A program made the translations under genes and the position numbers. DNA of 11,819 nucleotides, from contig DQUR01000281.1 in assembly GCA_015662175.1 (NCBI GenBank), positions 1 to 11,819 of the forward strand, written 5' to 3'. Below the pieces are notes generated by a model, which was given only the letters and a program-made list of their open reading frames with translations, searched no databases and was not told where the DNA came from. Origin of the DNA: Thermococcus paralvinellae (GTDB lineage Archaea > Methanobacteriota_B > Thermococci > Thermococcales > Thermococcaceae). Positions 1 to 6,136 of this stretch are shown here, one piece after another; the first letter of the stretch is position 1, and each line of letters opens with the position of its first letter.

Positions 1-435
1 AACATGAGTTAGTTCATGAGCAACAACTCTATAAGCAGTTTCTCCACTTTTCAGGAAATTCTCCTCAATGATATAGACTCTATTCTCAACAGTTACGGCG
101 ATCCAGGAAGCTATTTGCTCTTCTCTTTCCCTTGTTAAATTGTAGCTTGGGGGGACAAGAAAAGTCATCTTATAAATCGTTTCCCATATTTTGAGCAGAT
201 ATATATCCTCTTTCGAAGGACCCCATTTTTCCAAAGCCTCTTGCCTCGTAATCACAACTATTTTAGGCGACTCTTTGAATGTGAGATTTCTAATCTCCTG
301 AACTTCTTCCTCTATCTCCTGAACCTTTTGGAGTACCTGTCCAGCTCTCCCTTCTATCGAACTAACTCTGATTTGATAAAACGATGCGATAAGAATAACG
401 ATTAATGCCAGTGCAACTAACCCGGTCTTTTTCAT
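1..435 (-). CDS. Membrane-anchored HEXXH zinc metalloprotease, N-terminal part (runs off the window)
   Basis: The reading frame starts at the ATG whose complement is 433-435 and stays open for 145 codons to the window edge, so the C-terminus is missing. Residues 4-20 form one hydrophobic helix that looks like a signal anchor, followed by a charged, Glu/Gln-rich, probably coiled segment (about 30-50). The visible part ends with VVAHELTHV, in which H140-E141-L142-T143-H144 fits the HEXXH zinc-binding and catalytic motif of zincin metallopeptidases. The third zinc ligand should lie beyond the window. From this I infer a peptidase anchored in the membrane with its catalytic domain outside the cell. 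Start choice is supported by AAGGTGA at 441-447, five bases upstream of the ATG. Similar 'DUF' metallopeptidases are known in archaea, but I cannot name this family; substrate unknown. Confidence 0.8.
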   Translation of the reverse strand, partial: MKKTGLVALALIVILIASFYQIRVSSIEGRAGQVLQKVQEIEEEVQEIRNLTFKESPKIVVITRQEALEKWGPSKEDIYLLKIWETIYKMTFLVPPSYNLTREREEQIASWIAVTVENRVYIIEENFLKSGETAYRVVAHELTHV

Positions 436-496
436 ATCACTCACCTTCGAAAGGTTATTTAGTGGAACACGCTTATAATACATTTGGTGTTGTTAC
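436..496. promoter_or_regulatory. Divergent promoter region between the metalloprotease and the CoA-transferase pseudogene
   Basis: This 61-bp gap serves two divergent genes. For the minus-strand gene, TATTATAAGC (complement of 471-480) lies about 36-45 bases upstream of its ATG, and AAGGTGA (441-447) is its ribosome binding site. For the plus-strand pseudogene, TTATTTA at 455-461 could be a TATA element about 40 bases upstream of the ATG at 497, with GGTG at 486-489 as a weak ribosome binding site. The two promoters would overlap. Assignments rest on spacing and composition only. Confidence 0.45.
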
Positions 497-1979
497 ATGG
501 GAAGGATTGTGGAGGTAGATGGAGCGATTGATGAAATCCCAGACAATTCAGTTATAGCTGTTTCAGGCTTTAATCTGCTTGTGGCCCCAGAATACCTGCT
601 CCTCAAACTGTTTGAGCATTACAAAGAAACAGGACATCCAAAGAATATTTTCTTGGAAGTTAATCCGATTCCAACAGCTCCCACTGGTGTCCTCGATAGG
701 ATAATGGATGAGCTTTACAATGATCTGGATCAGGATTTCCTCTCGGGAATCCTCGTTACTTACCCGGGCTGGTCTCCCTATCTGCAAAAGCTGATTCAAG
801 AAAACAGAATTGAAGGATACACATGGTCAATTGGAACAGCTTCGTGGTTTTTCAGAGAGGTTGCGAGAGGCTTCCCTGGAGTTATAACGAAAGTTAAGAA
901 CGTTTCTTGACGGAAGGCAGGATGCGGGATATTTAAATGACCTTGCAAAAGAGAAAAAGAGGTGTAAAGTTCAGCCGATCAAAATTAACGGGGATGAGTA
1001 CCTTCTATACACCGCCCCAAAGCCAAATGTTGCATTCATAAGAGGAACAACAAGCGATGAGATTGGGAACATAACAACTGAGCGGGAAGGAGCATTTACG
1101 GACATTTTGAACATGGCCCAAGCCGCTAAATCTCTGCCAAATCCGGGAATTGTAATAGCCCAAGTTGAAAGGATTGCAAGATTTGGCTCTCTTCATCCCC
1201 AAGATGTAAAGGTTCCAGCACCTTTAGTGGACTATGTAGTCCTCGCTCCAAGGGAATACCATAAGCAAAGTGCAAACATCCAGTATGATCCAAGGATTTC
1301 TGGTGAGATCATTCCCCCAGCCAAGCCAAGAATTCCAGAGATCCCACTAAATATCCGAAAAGTTATTGCAAGGAGAATTTTGCTTGAGATGGTTAAGATC
1401 ATCAAAAAGCTCGGCAGACCAATTTTGGTCAACTTAGGAATCGGCATCCCATCAGAAGTAGCTGCAATTGCAACTGAGGAAGGCAATGGCAGATTATTGA
1501 TGCCGCAAGCTTAGGGTTCATGCAAGTAGATAGGTACGGAAACGTTAATCCCTCAATTCTGCCTGGCAGATTACCCGGACCTGGAGGTTTTCCGGTGATA
1601 TCGTTTGGTTCCCCGAGAATAATCTTTGCTGGTGGCTTTACCGCTGGGAGGAGGGACATCAGAGTTAAAGATAGGCAATTGAAGATTGTCAAAGATGGCA
1701 GTGTTATTAAATTTGTCAATCAAGTTTATAAGATAGTCTATAACGGCCAAGTGGGTCTAGAAAGGGATCAACATAACAGAGAGGGCAGTGTTTAGACTTA
1801 TGAGGAACAGGCTAATTCTTGAGGAAATCGCTCCGGGTGTGGATATAGAAAAGGACATCCTACTAGCAAAAATGGAGTTTGAACCCAAAATAAGTTCAAA
1901 GCTAAAAGAGATGGACAAAAGACTATTCCTACCAGAGAAAATGGTATTGAAAGAGGAAATTAAAGAAGCACTCGGCTGA
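497..1979 (+). pseudogene. Decayed family I CoA-transferase (YdiF/acetate CoA-transferase-like), three frame breaks
   Basis: Intact relatives exchange CoA between short-chain acyl-CoAs and free acids through a glutamyl-CoA intermediate. The gene reads in frame from 497 to about 901 (motifs VAVSGF-like IAVSGFN, ETGHPK, FFREVARGFPG, ITK). It continues one frame over from about 903 to 1488 (FLDGRQDAGYL, FIRGTTSDEIGNIT, LHPQDVKVP, YDPRISGEI, VNLGIGIPSEVA). It shifts again from about 1493 to 1774 (IIDAASLGFMQVDRYGNVN, LPGPGGF, FAGGFTAG, YNGQVGLER), and ends in a third frame from about 1777 to the stop at 1977-1979 (ITERAVFRL, EEIAPGVDIEKDIL). Compared with the family as I remember it, each break is a deletion. 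The second removes roughly 40 residues just after the GIGIP region, where the catalytic glutamate normally lies. A functional product is therefore very unlikely. The 3' end faces the psmB stop codon with a six-base gap. Confidence 0.88.
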
Positions 1980-1985
1980 GTGTAT

Positions 1986-2585
1986 TTATTCTTTAAATTC
2001 AACAAACTCCTCCTTCATACCATCCTTTGTAATTACAACAACTTGGATTTTCCTATCTCCGGTGTAAACGTCTCTCTTGCCAGCTGTTCTGACAGCTTTG
2101 ATGGCTAATTCTCTTGCATCTTCAATGCTCATATCCCTCCTATATCCTTCCTCAAGAATAGCTATTGCAAAAGGTGAGCCTGAACCTGTTGCTGTGTAAT
2201 CATCAAATATTAAGCCTCCAAGGGGATCGAGATTTGCTAGAGTTGGTTCCTCAACGTATCCGCCAATAATGATCTGCACAAGATAAGGGAACCATTTGTT
2301 CTCATTAAGGATATTGCTTAAGAGATTGGCCATTGCTTTTGCAGTCATAGGTCTTTCCCATGTGAACCGGTAATAACGAGCCTCAGCTTCAAGCATTCTC
2401 GCAAGCATTTGAACATCTCCAACGCTTCCTGCAGTTGTTATTGCTATTCTATCAGTAACAGGGAAGATTTTTTTGATGTTGAGCGTTTCAACCATGTGGT
2501 CAAGTGATGCTTGAGTATCAGCCGCTAAAACGACACCCTCTTTAACTTTAATTCCAACTGTCGTAGTTCCGGTTTTCTTCTCCAT
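1986..2585 (-). CDS. psmB: Proteasome subunit beta (20S core particle)
   Basis: This encodes the catalytic beta subunit of the archaeal 20S proteasome, which degrades unfolded proteins passed through the alpha rings by PAN or Cdc48-type ATPases. The 199-residue precursor begins with a six-residue propeptide (MEKKTG) that is cleaved autocatalytically before Thr7 to give mature Thr1. In mature numbering the catalytic set is complete: Thr1, Asp17, Lys33, Ser129 and Asp166 all fall at the canonical positions. Length is normal. A near-perfect ribosome binding site, AGGAGGTGA (complement of 2590-2598), lies five to seven bases before the ATG. Thermococcales usually carry two beta paralogues; the very short propeptide and intact triad indicate a catalytically active one, but I cannot say which number it is. 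It converges on the CoA-transferase pseudogene. Confidence 0.97.
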   Translation of the reverse strand: MEKKTGTTTVGIKVKEGVVLAADTQASLDHMVETLNIKKIFPVTDRIAITTAGSVGDVQMLARMLEAEARYYRFTWERPMTAKAMANLLSNILNENKWFPYLVQIIIGGYVEEPTLANLDPLGGLIFDDYTATGSGSPFAIAILEEGYRRDMSIEDARELAIKAVRTAGKRDVYTGDRKIQVVVITKDGMKEEFVEFKE

Positions 2586-2589
2586 AGTT

Positions 2590-2628
2590 TCACCTCCTAA
2601 AGTGGATTGACAAAAAAGTTTTTAAAGT
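2590..2628 (-). promoter_or_regulatory. psmB promoter and ribosome binding site
   Basis: On the minus strand, AAACTTTAAAAAC (around 2618-2630) resembles a BRE plus TATA box about 35-40 bases upstream of the psmB ATG. With the usual 25-base spacing, transcription would start near 2598, just before the AGGAGGTGA ribosome binding site at 2590-2598. The leader would be only about a dozen bases. Confidence 0.6.
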
Positions 2629-2715
2629 TTGGCTTAAATGTGGATGATCCAAAAAGAAGCAGAAAATCCTCTAACCCAAAAGGAATCCAAAAGCAGCGAT
2701 TAGAAATTTACTGTT

Positions 2716-3255
2716 CTACTGGTCTATTGAATCCTTACAGTTCTCACAGACCCACTTTTCTTGTCCGCCAATATACACCTTATAAAGTGGACCATACTGT
2801 CCGCAAGCCTCACAGATCCCATAAACCTCAGTCTCAGTTTCCAATTCTTCTGTTTTTTCTTCCTCGCTATTATACATCGCCAGTGCTGCAAGCAGATCAG
2901 CTGCAGTTACGAATCCAATGGGTTTACCCAGTTTTGTAACTAGTATTCTCCTAACTCCCTTATCCATCATGAGCTCAATTGCATCCTGGATATTATAGTC
3001 ATATTCAATTCTAACCGGATTCTTGGTCATTATATCCCTGACTTTAACACCTTTTGGGTCCTTCCCTTTGGCAACAACTTTATTCAAAATGTCCCTGTCG
3101 GTTAATATTCCCACTATCTCCTCATTCTCAACAACAACTGCACTGCTGACTTTATTCTTGGCCAGTATTTTAGCAACTTTATCAATTGTATCATCTGGCC
3201 CGACAACCACTGCCCTTCTCTTAAGCACTTGTTCCACAGTTATCTGTGGCATCAT
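2716..3255 (-). CDS. CBS-domain pair protein with C-terminal zinc ribbon
   Basis: The 179-residue product has two tandem CBS motifs, about residues 5-62 (ending GILTDRDIL) and 70-126 (DIMTKNP, then GFVTAADLLAAL). Together they form a Bateman module of the kind that binds adenosine nucleotides or S-adenosyl ligands. An acidic linker (130-143) leads to a treble or ribbon-like zinc site with C148-x2-C151 and C170-x2-C173. The fold calls are firm. The ligand and partner are unknown, though CBS-plus-zinc-ribbon proteins in archaea are usually viewed as nucleotide-sensing regulators. Two adjacent ATGs (3255 and 3252) are possible starts, and the GGGAGGGAG ribosome binding site fits either. It lies between psmB and the membrane winged-helix gene on the same strand, but each appears to have its own promoter, so co-transcription is not implied. 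Confidence 0.92.
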   Translation of the reverse strand: MMPQITVEQVLKRRAVVVGPDDTIDKVAKILAKNKVSSAVVVENEEIVGILTDRDILNKVVAKGKDPKGVKVRDIMTKNPVRIEYDYNIQDAIELMMDKGVRRILVTKLGKPIGFVTAADLLAALAMYNSEEEKTEELETETEVYGICEACGQYGPLYKVYIGGQEKWVCENCKDSIDQ

Positions 3256-3295
3256 TGCTCTCCCTCCCTGTTCATGTTTAGAAATATGATGAGAA

Positions 3296-3308
3296 ACTTA
3301 AAAATGTT
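3296..3308 (-). promoter_or_regulatory. Possible TATA element of the CBS-domain gene
   Basis: On the minus strand, CATTTTTAAG (complement of 3297-3306) lies about 45 bases upstream of the ATG at 3255, in the short gap after the stop codon of the winged-helix gene. The spacing predicts a leader of about 20 bases containing the GGGAGGGAG ribosome binding site. The match to a TATA box is modest. Confidence 0.4.
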
Positions 3309-3314
3309 TTGGAG

Positions 3315-3908
3315 TTAAAGGTTTCTTTTTACAAGCCAGTGTGTAGACACCAGGAAGAACATTACGAACGTCACAATCCCGATATAGGGAAGAATCGTAT
3401 GAGTAACGGGTTTCTGAAACGCTGGGGTTGTTGATACTTCCTTTATAGCTGCCCGAGCAACTGTCTCGGTTACAGTTTTTGTTAAATCTTGAACATTTGA
3501 ACTAGGAGTCAAGAGGAGTTTCGAAAACTTGTAAACACCATAAGCAATTAAACCCGCAATGCTTAAACTGATAATTTGAATATTCTCAAAAGTTCTCAGT
3601 ATTCTATCCTTCACGGATATTTTTCTTGGGAGAAGAAGTATTGGCCTTGGGGATGCATGATAAAGTTTAACTTCCTGCAGTCTTTTTCCATACTTTTTAC
3701 CTACGACCTCGACTAAGCCCACCTTGATCATTTTATCAATGTGGTATGAGACCGTTGAGAGGGGAAGATCTAACTCCCGAGCAATCTCAGAGAGGGAGAG
3801 TGTTTTCTCTTGAAGAAGTCTCAGAATGGCCAGCGATTTTTCATTTATCAATATCTGGGCAAGCTCCTTGGCTTTTTCATCATCAACACTAATGGTCTCA
3901 AATTCCAC
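3315..3908 (-). CDS. Membrane-anchored ArsR-like winged-helix transcriptional regulator
   Basis: The product (197 residues from the chosen GTG) has an N-terminal winged-helix DNA-binding domain (about 8-85). Its recognition region reads LSEIARELDLPLSTVSYHIDKM and is followed by a wing ending VKLYHASPRP. Two hydrophobic segments follow, about 110-128 and 172-193, separated by a polar, Thr-rich stretch of about 40 residues predicted to lie outside the cell. A one-component regulator that signals across the membrane directly to DNA is a reasonable inference; its signal and targets are unknown. An ATG further upstream (3962) would add 18 residues. I prefer the GTG because a good BRE/TATA sequence lies inside that extension and GGTGG lies just before the GTG. 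Arginine and lysine clusters flank the helices as expected for membrane topology. Confidence 0.85.
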   Translation of the reverse strand: MEFETISVDDEKAKELAQILINEKSLAILRLLQEKTLSLSEIARELDLPLSTVSYHIDKMIKVGLVEVVGKKYGKRLQEVKLYHASPRPILLLPRKISVKDRILRTFENIQIISLSIAGLIAYGVYKFSKLLLTPSSNVQDLTKTVTETVARAAIKEVSTTPAFQKPVTHTILPYIGIVTFVMFFLVSTHWLVKRNL

Positions 3909-3938
3909 AAAACCCACCAATTGGAATAGTGAGCAACT

Positions 3939-3957
3939 GAATATTAAGGTTTTCCCC
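3939..3957 (-). promoter_or_regulatory. Promoter of the winged-helix regulator; decides its start codon
   Basis: On the minus strand, GAAAACCTTAATATTC (about 3939-3954) matches an archaeal BRE followed by a TATA box. Transcription would begin near 3918, about ten bases before the GTG at 3906-3908 and downstream of the ATG at 3960-3962. A transcript from here could not include the upstream ATG. Confidence 0.55.
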
Positions 3958-3987
3958 GGCATTAACTAAACCCAAATTGGTAAAGTG

Positions 3988-4008
3988 ATGAAAAGGAAAG
4001 AAAAGTCA
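3988..4008 (-). terminator. T-rich terminator after alba
   Basis: The minus strand just past the alba stop reads GACTTTTCTTTCCTTTTCATC, a broken run of T and C. Such T-rich tracts act as intrinsic terminators in Thermococcales without needing a hairpin. Confidence 0.5.
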
Positions 4009-4019
4009 GATTATTAAAT

Positions 4020-4295
4020 TCATGGCTTTTCCAGAATGATCTCAATTGTTGAGGTGTTTGCTGTTCTTCCGTCTGCAGTTGGAAGTTCCTCTGTGCCGAT
4101 CTTGATCTCCTTAACCCTAACCTCTGGCAGGAACCTATTCCTGACGATCTCTGCAACATCAACGGCTCTGCTGATAGCCCTCCCCCTTGCTTTAATTGAA
4201 ACCTCCTTTGCACCCTCATTGAACTGGGTTATAACGGCAAGGACGTAGTTCATAACCGGCTTCTTTCCGATGTAAACAACATGCTCCTCTGCCAT
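4020..4295 (-). CDS. albA: DNA/RNA-binding chromatin protein Alba
   Basis: Alba is a small dimeric protein that coats and loops archaeal DNA and also binds RNA. From the chosen ATG the product has 91 residues, the usual length. It carries the family landmarks: [12 protein letters not shown] near the N-terminus with the paired lysines K11-K12 that correspond to the DNA-binding and modified lysines of other Alba proteins, then [20 protein letters not shown], and the C-terminal hairpin [11 protein letters not shown]. An upstream in-frame ATG (4322) would add nine residues. The start at 4293-4295 is preferred because GGAGGTG (complement of 4302-4308) lies six bases before it and the protein then matches the usual [14 protein letters not shown] beginning. 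The gene is monocistronic: it has a strong promoter and is divergent from purB. Confidence 0.95.
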   Translation of the reverse strand: MAEEHVVYIGKKPVMNYVLAVITQFNEGAKEVSIKARGRAISRAVDVAEIVRNRFLPEVRVKEIKIGTEELPTADGRTANTSTIEIILEKP

Positions 4296-4301
4296 CTTTG
4301 G

Positions 4302-4358
4302 CACCTCCGAAAGTTTTGTCATAGCCTTTTCGTGGTTTTTACGTTAAATACTTTTCGG
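4302..4358 (-). promoter_or_regulatory. Strong alba promoter and ribosome binding site
   Basis: On the minus strand, CCGAAAAGTATTTAAC (around 4343-4358) is a close match to a BRE plus TATA box. The start of transcription would fall near 4322, giving a leader of about 27 bases with GGAGGTG at 4302-4308. That start lies at or past the upstream ATG (4322), which again favours translation from 4295. A promoter this close to consensus fits an abundant chromatin protein. Confidence 0.7.
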
Positions 4359-4411
4359 TTGTTGAATAGTCCGGACAAAACTATATCCAATGATTGACGT
4401 AAAAATGTCTA

Positions 4412-4454
4412 TAGCAAATGCTTTAAGGGAATATTATTACATGCATCTGGTGAT
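4412..4454 (+). promoter_or_regulatory. purB promoter and ribosome binding site
   Basis: AGCAAATGCTTTAAGG (4413-4428) resembles a BRE and TATA box, 30-40 bases upstream of the purB ATG. Transcription would begin close to 4448, just ahead of GGTGAT at 4449-4454. That ribosome binding site ends three bases before the ATG. Confidence 0.5.
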
Positions 4455-4457
4455 ATC

Positions 4458-5819
4458 ATGGCCGTTCACCCAATTGATTATCGCTATGGCAGTGAAAAGA
4501 TGAGGAGAATTTGGGAGGAGGAGAATAAGCTGCAAAAGATACTTGACGTCGAGGCGGCTTTAGCGAGGGCTCATGCAAAGGTTGGGAATATTCCAGAGGA
4601 GAGCGCAAGAGTAATAAGCGAAAAAGCTAATACAAAATACGTTAAACCTGAAAGAGTAAAAGAAATTGAGGCTGAAATTCATCACGACATTATGGCTGTA
4701 GTAAAGGTTTTAAGCGAAGTTTGCGGTGAACACGGGAAGTACGTTCACCTTGGAGCCACTTCAAATGATATAATTGACACTGCAAATGCTCTTCTTATTA
4801 AAGAATCCCTGGAAATAGTTCTTAAAGATCTAAGAGAGCTGAGAACAATCCTAAAGAAACTCGCAAAAGAGCACAAATACACCGTTTGCATTGGAAGAAC
4901 CCATGGGCAGCATGCTGTTCCCACAACCTATGGAATGAAGTTTGCCATATGGCTCGATGAGATACAGAGACAGATTGATAGGATAGAGCAAGCAAAGGAT
5001 AGACTTTTGGTCGGACAGATGAGCGGCGCTGTTGGAACCATGGCATCTTTCGGAGAAAAAGGTATGGAAATCCAACACTTAGTTATGAAAGATTTAGGAC
5101 TAAAACCTGCAAGGATAAGCAATCAGATAATCCAAAGAGATATTTATGCTGAGCTCATAATGATTTTAGCTTTAATTGCCTCAACACTTGATAAAATTGC
5201 CCTTGAGATTAGAAACCTCCAAAGAACTGAAATCCTTGAAGTTAGCGAGCCTTTTGGAAAGAAGCAAGTTGGCTCATCAACAATGCCTCACAAAAGGAAT
5301 CCAATAAGGAGTGAAAAAATCTGTGGACTTGCGAGAATTATATACTCTAATGTTATCCCAGCACTTCTGAACAACCCATTATGGCACGAGAGAGACTTAA
5401 CGAACTCCTCAGTGGAGAGAGTAATCCTTCCAGAGACATTCATGCTGTTGGATGAAATGTTAAAAAACATGAAAAAAGTACTCTCTGGCCTGGAATTTTT
5501 CCCAGGGAATATAAAACGCAATCTTTACTTAACAAACAACCTAATAATGGCGGAACCATTGATGCTAAAGCTAACAGAGAAGGGAATGGGAAGACAAGAG
5601 GCTCATGAAATTGTTAGACAAATCGCTATGAAAGCATTCTATGAAAAGAGGGACTTAATCGAGGTTGCTAGAGAAAATGAAGTTGTGAGAGAATACTTAG
5701 GTGAGGAGGATTTTGAGGAGTTAAAACCGGAGAGCTACATTGGACTTGCTCCTCAGATAGTAGATGATGTAATTCAATATATAGAAGAAATTGAACAAAA
5801 AGAGGCTCAAGAATCTTAA
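4458..5819 (+). CDS. purB: Adenylosuccinate lyase
   Basis: This cytoplasmic enzyme of the fumarase/aspartase superfamily performs two fumarate-releasing steps in purine synthesis: SAICAR to AICAR, and adenylosuccinate to AMP. The 453-residue product is full length. Visible landmarks are the substrate-binding HHD near residue 75-77, TSNDIIDT (101-108), GRTHGQHAVPTTYG (146-159) with the conserved histidine pair, and the superfamily signature GSSTMPHKRNP (272-282), whose mobile loop carries the catalytic serine. The C-terminal part contains the small helical domain with GLAPQIVDDV near the end. The start is fixed by GGTGAT at 4449-4454. No other purine genes are adjacent; the divergent neighbour is alba. 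Arginine codons are almost all AGA or AGG, as expected for the host. Confidence 0.97.
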   Translation: MAVHPIDYRYGSEKMRRIWEEENKLQKILDVEAALARAHAKVGNIPEESARVISEKANTKYVKPERVKEIEAEIHHDIMAVVKVLSEVCGEHGKYVHLGATSNDIIDTANALLIKESLEIVLKDLRELRTILKKLAKEHKYTVCIGRTHGQHAVPTTYGMKFAIWLDEIQRQIDRIEQAKDRLLVGQMSGAVGTMASFGEKGMEIQHLVMKDLGLKPARISNQIIQRDIYAELIMILALIASTLDKIALEIRNLQRTEILEVSEPFGKKQVGSSTMPHKRNPIRSEKICGLARIIYSNVIPALLNNPLWHERDLTNSSVERVILPETFMLLDEMLKNMKKVLSGLEFFPGNIKRNLYLTNNLIMAEPLMLKLTEKGMGRQEAHEIVRQIAMKAFYEKRDLIEVARENEVVREYLGEEDFEELKPESYIGLAPQIVDDVIQYIEEIEQKEAQES

Positions 5820-5825
5820 GCATCT

Positions 5826-5864
5826 GTTTTCTTGCTGTGTCCATTTTTATTAACTTTTTGTTAG
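5826..5864 (+). terminator. T-rich terminator after purB
   Basis: Several T runs follow the purB stop codon (TTTTC, then TTTTTATTAACTTTTTG at about 5845-5861). This fits factor-independent archaeal termination on the nontemplate T tract. Confidence 0.55.
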
Positions 5865-6088
5865 TTTATTGCCTCATTATTGGGCATCTCTCAATATTTT
5901 CGGAGAATTTTTACGTATAATAATTATATAATTTGTATTTTTAAATATTTAAATTAAAAACTTTCATTTATAGTATTTACGAATTTCAATAAGTTATAAA
6001 AATTAAATTTTTATAAATATTACAAAATATTAAATTTAAAATAGTAAAAAATCTGTAAAAATTACGATATTTAATATTAAAATTGACA
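5865..6088. other. AT-rich intergenic segment without a gene
   Basis: No coding frame is visible on either strand in this part of the 317-bp gap between purB and the methyltransferase gene. Base composition is extreme: in 5941-6060 I count 11 G or C among 120 bases, about 91 percent A+T. It contains a perfect AT-only palindrome (5994-6016) and a copy of TTTTTACGT at 5908-5916. It may be curved or easily melted DNA; no origin boxes of the Thermococcales type were recognised. Confidence 0.6.
5994..6016. repeat. Perfect 23-bp AT-only palindrome
   Basis: The arm TTATAAAAATT (5994-6004) is followed by a single A and then its exact reverse complement (6006-6016). The symmetry stops at the flanking bases. 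In DNA this AT-rich some palindromy arises by chance, so function is uncertain. Confidence 0.6.
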
Positions 6089-6130
6089 AAAAAGATTTAA
6101 TAACATGCCCAAGAACTCAAAAATGAGGAG
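6089..6130 (+). promoter_or_regulatory. Promoter and ribosome binding site of the RNA methyltransferase gene
   Basis: AAAAAGATTTAATAAC (6089-6104) is a good BRE/TATA match. Transcription would begin around 6122, close to GAGGAG at 6125-6130, which lies six bases before the ATG at 6137. Confidence 0.6.
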
Positions 6131-6136
6131 AACAGT

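Noticed and set aside
497..1979. Programmed frameshifting or separate small genes as explanation for the broken CoA-transferase
   Set aside because: Three independent breaks with missing residues at each, including the expected active site, fit deletions and not slippage; the internal frames lack ribosome binding sites.
2607..2939. Plus-strand 110-codon open frame opposite the 3' end of the CBS gene and the psmB promoter
   Set aside because: Low-complexity translation without domains; the opposite strand carries the zinc ribbon and a strong promoter.
5865..6088. Replication origin in the AT-rich gap
   Set aside because: No origin recognition boxes were seen and no cdc6/orc1 gene is in the window.
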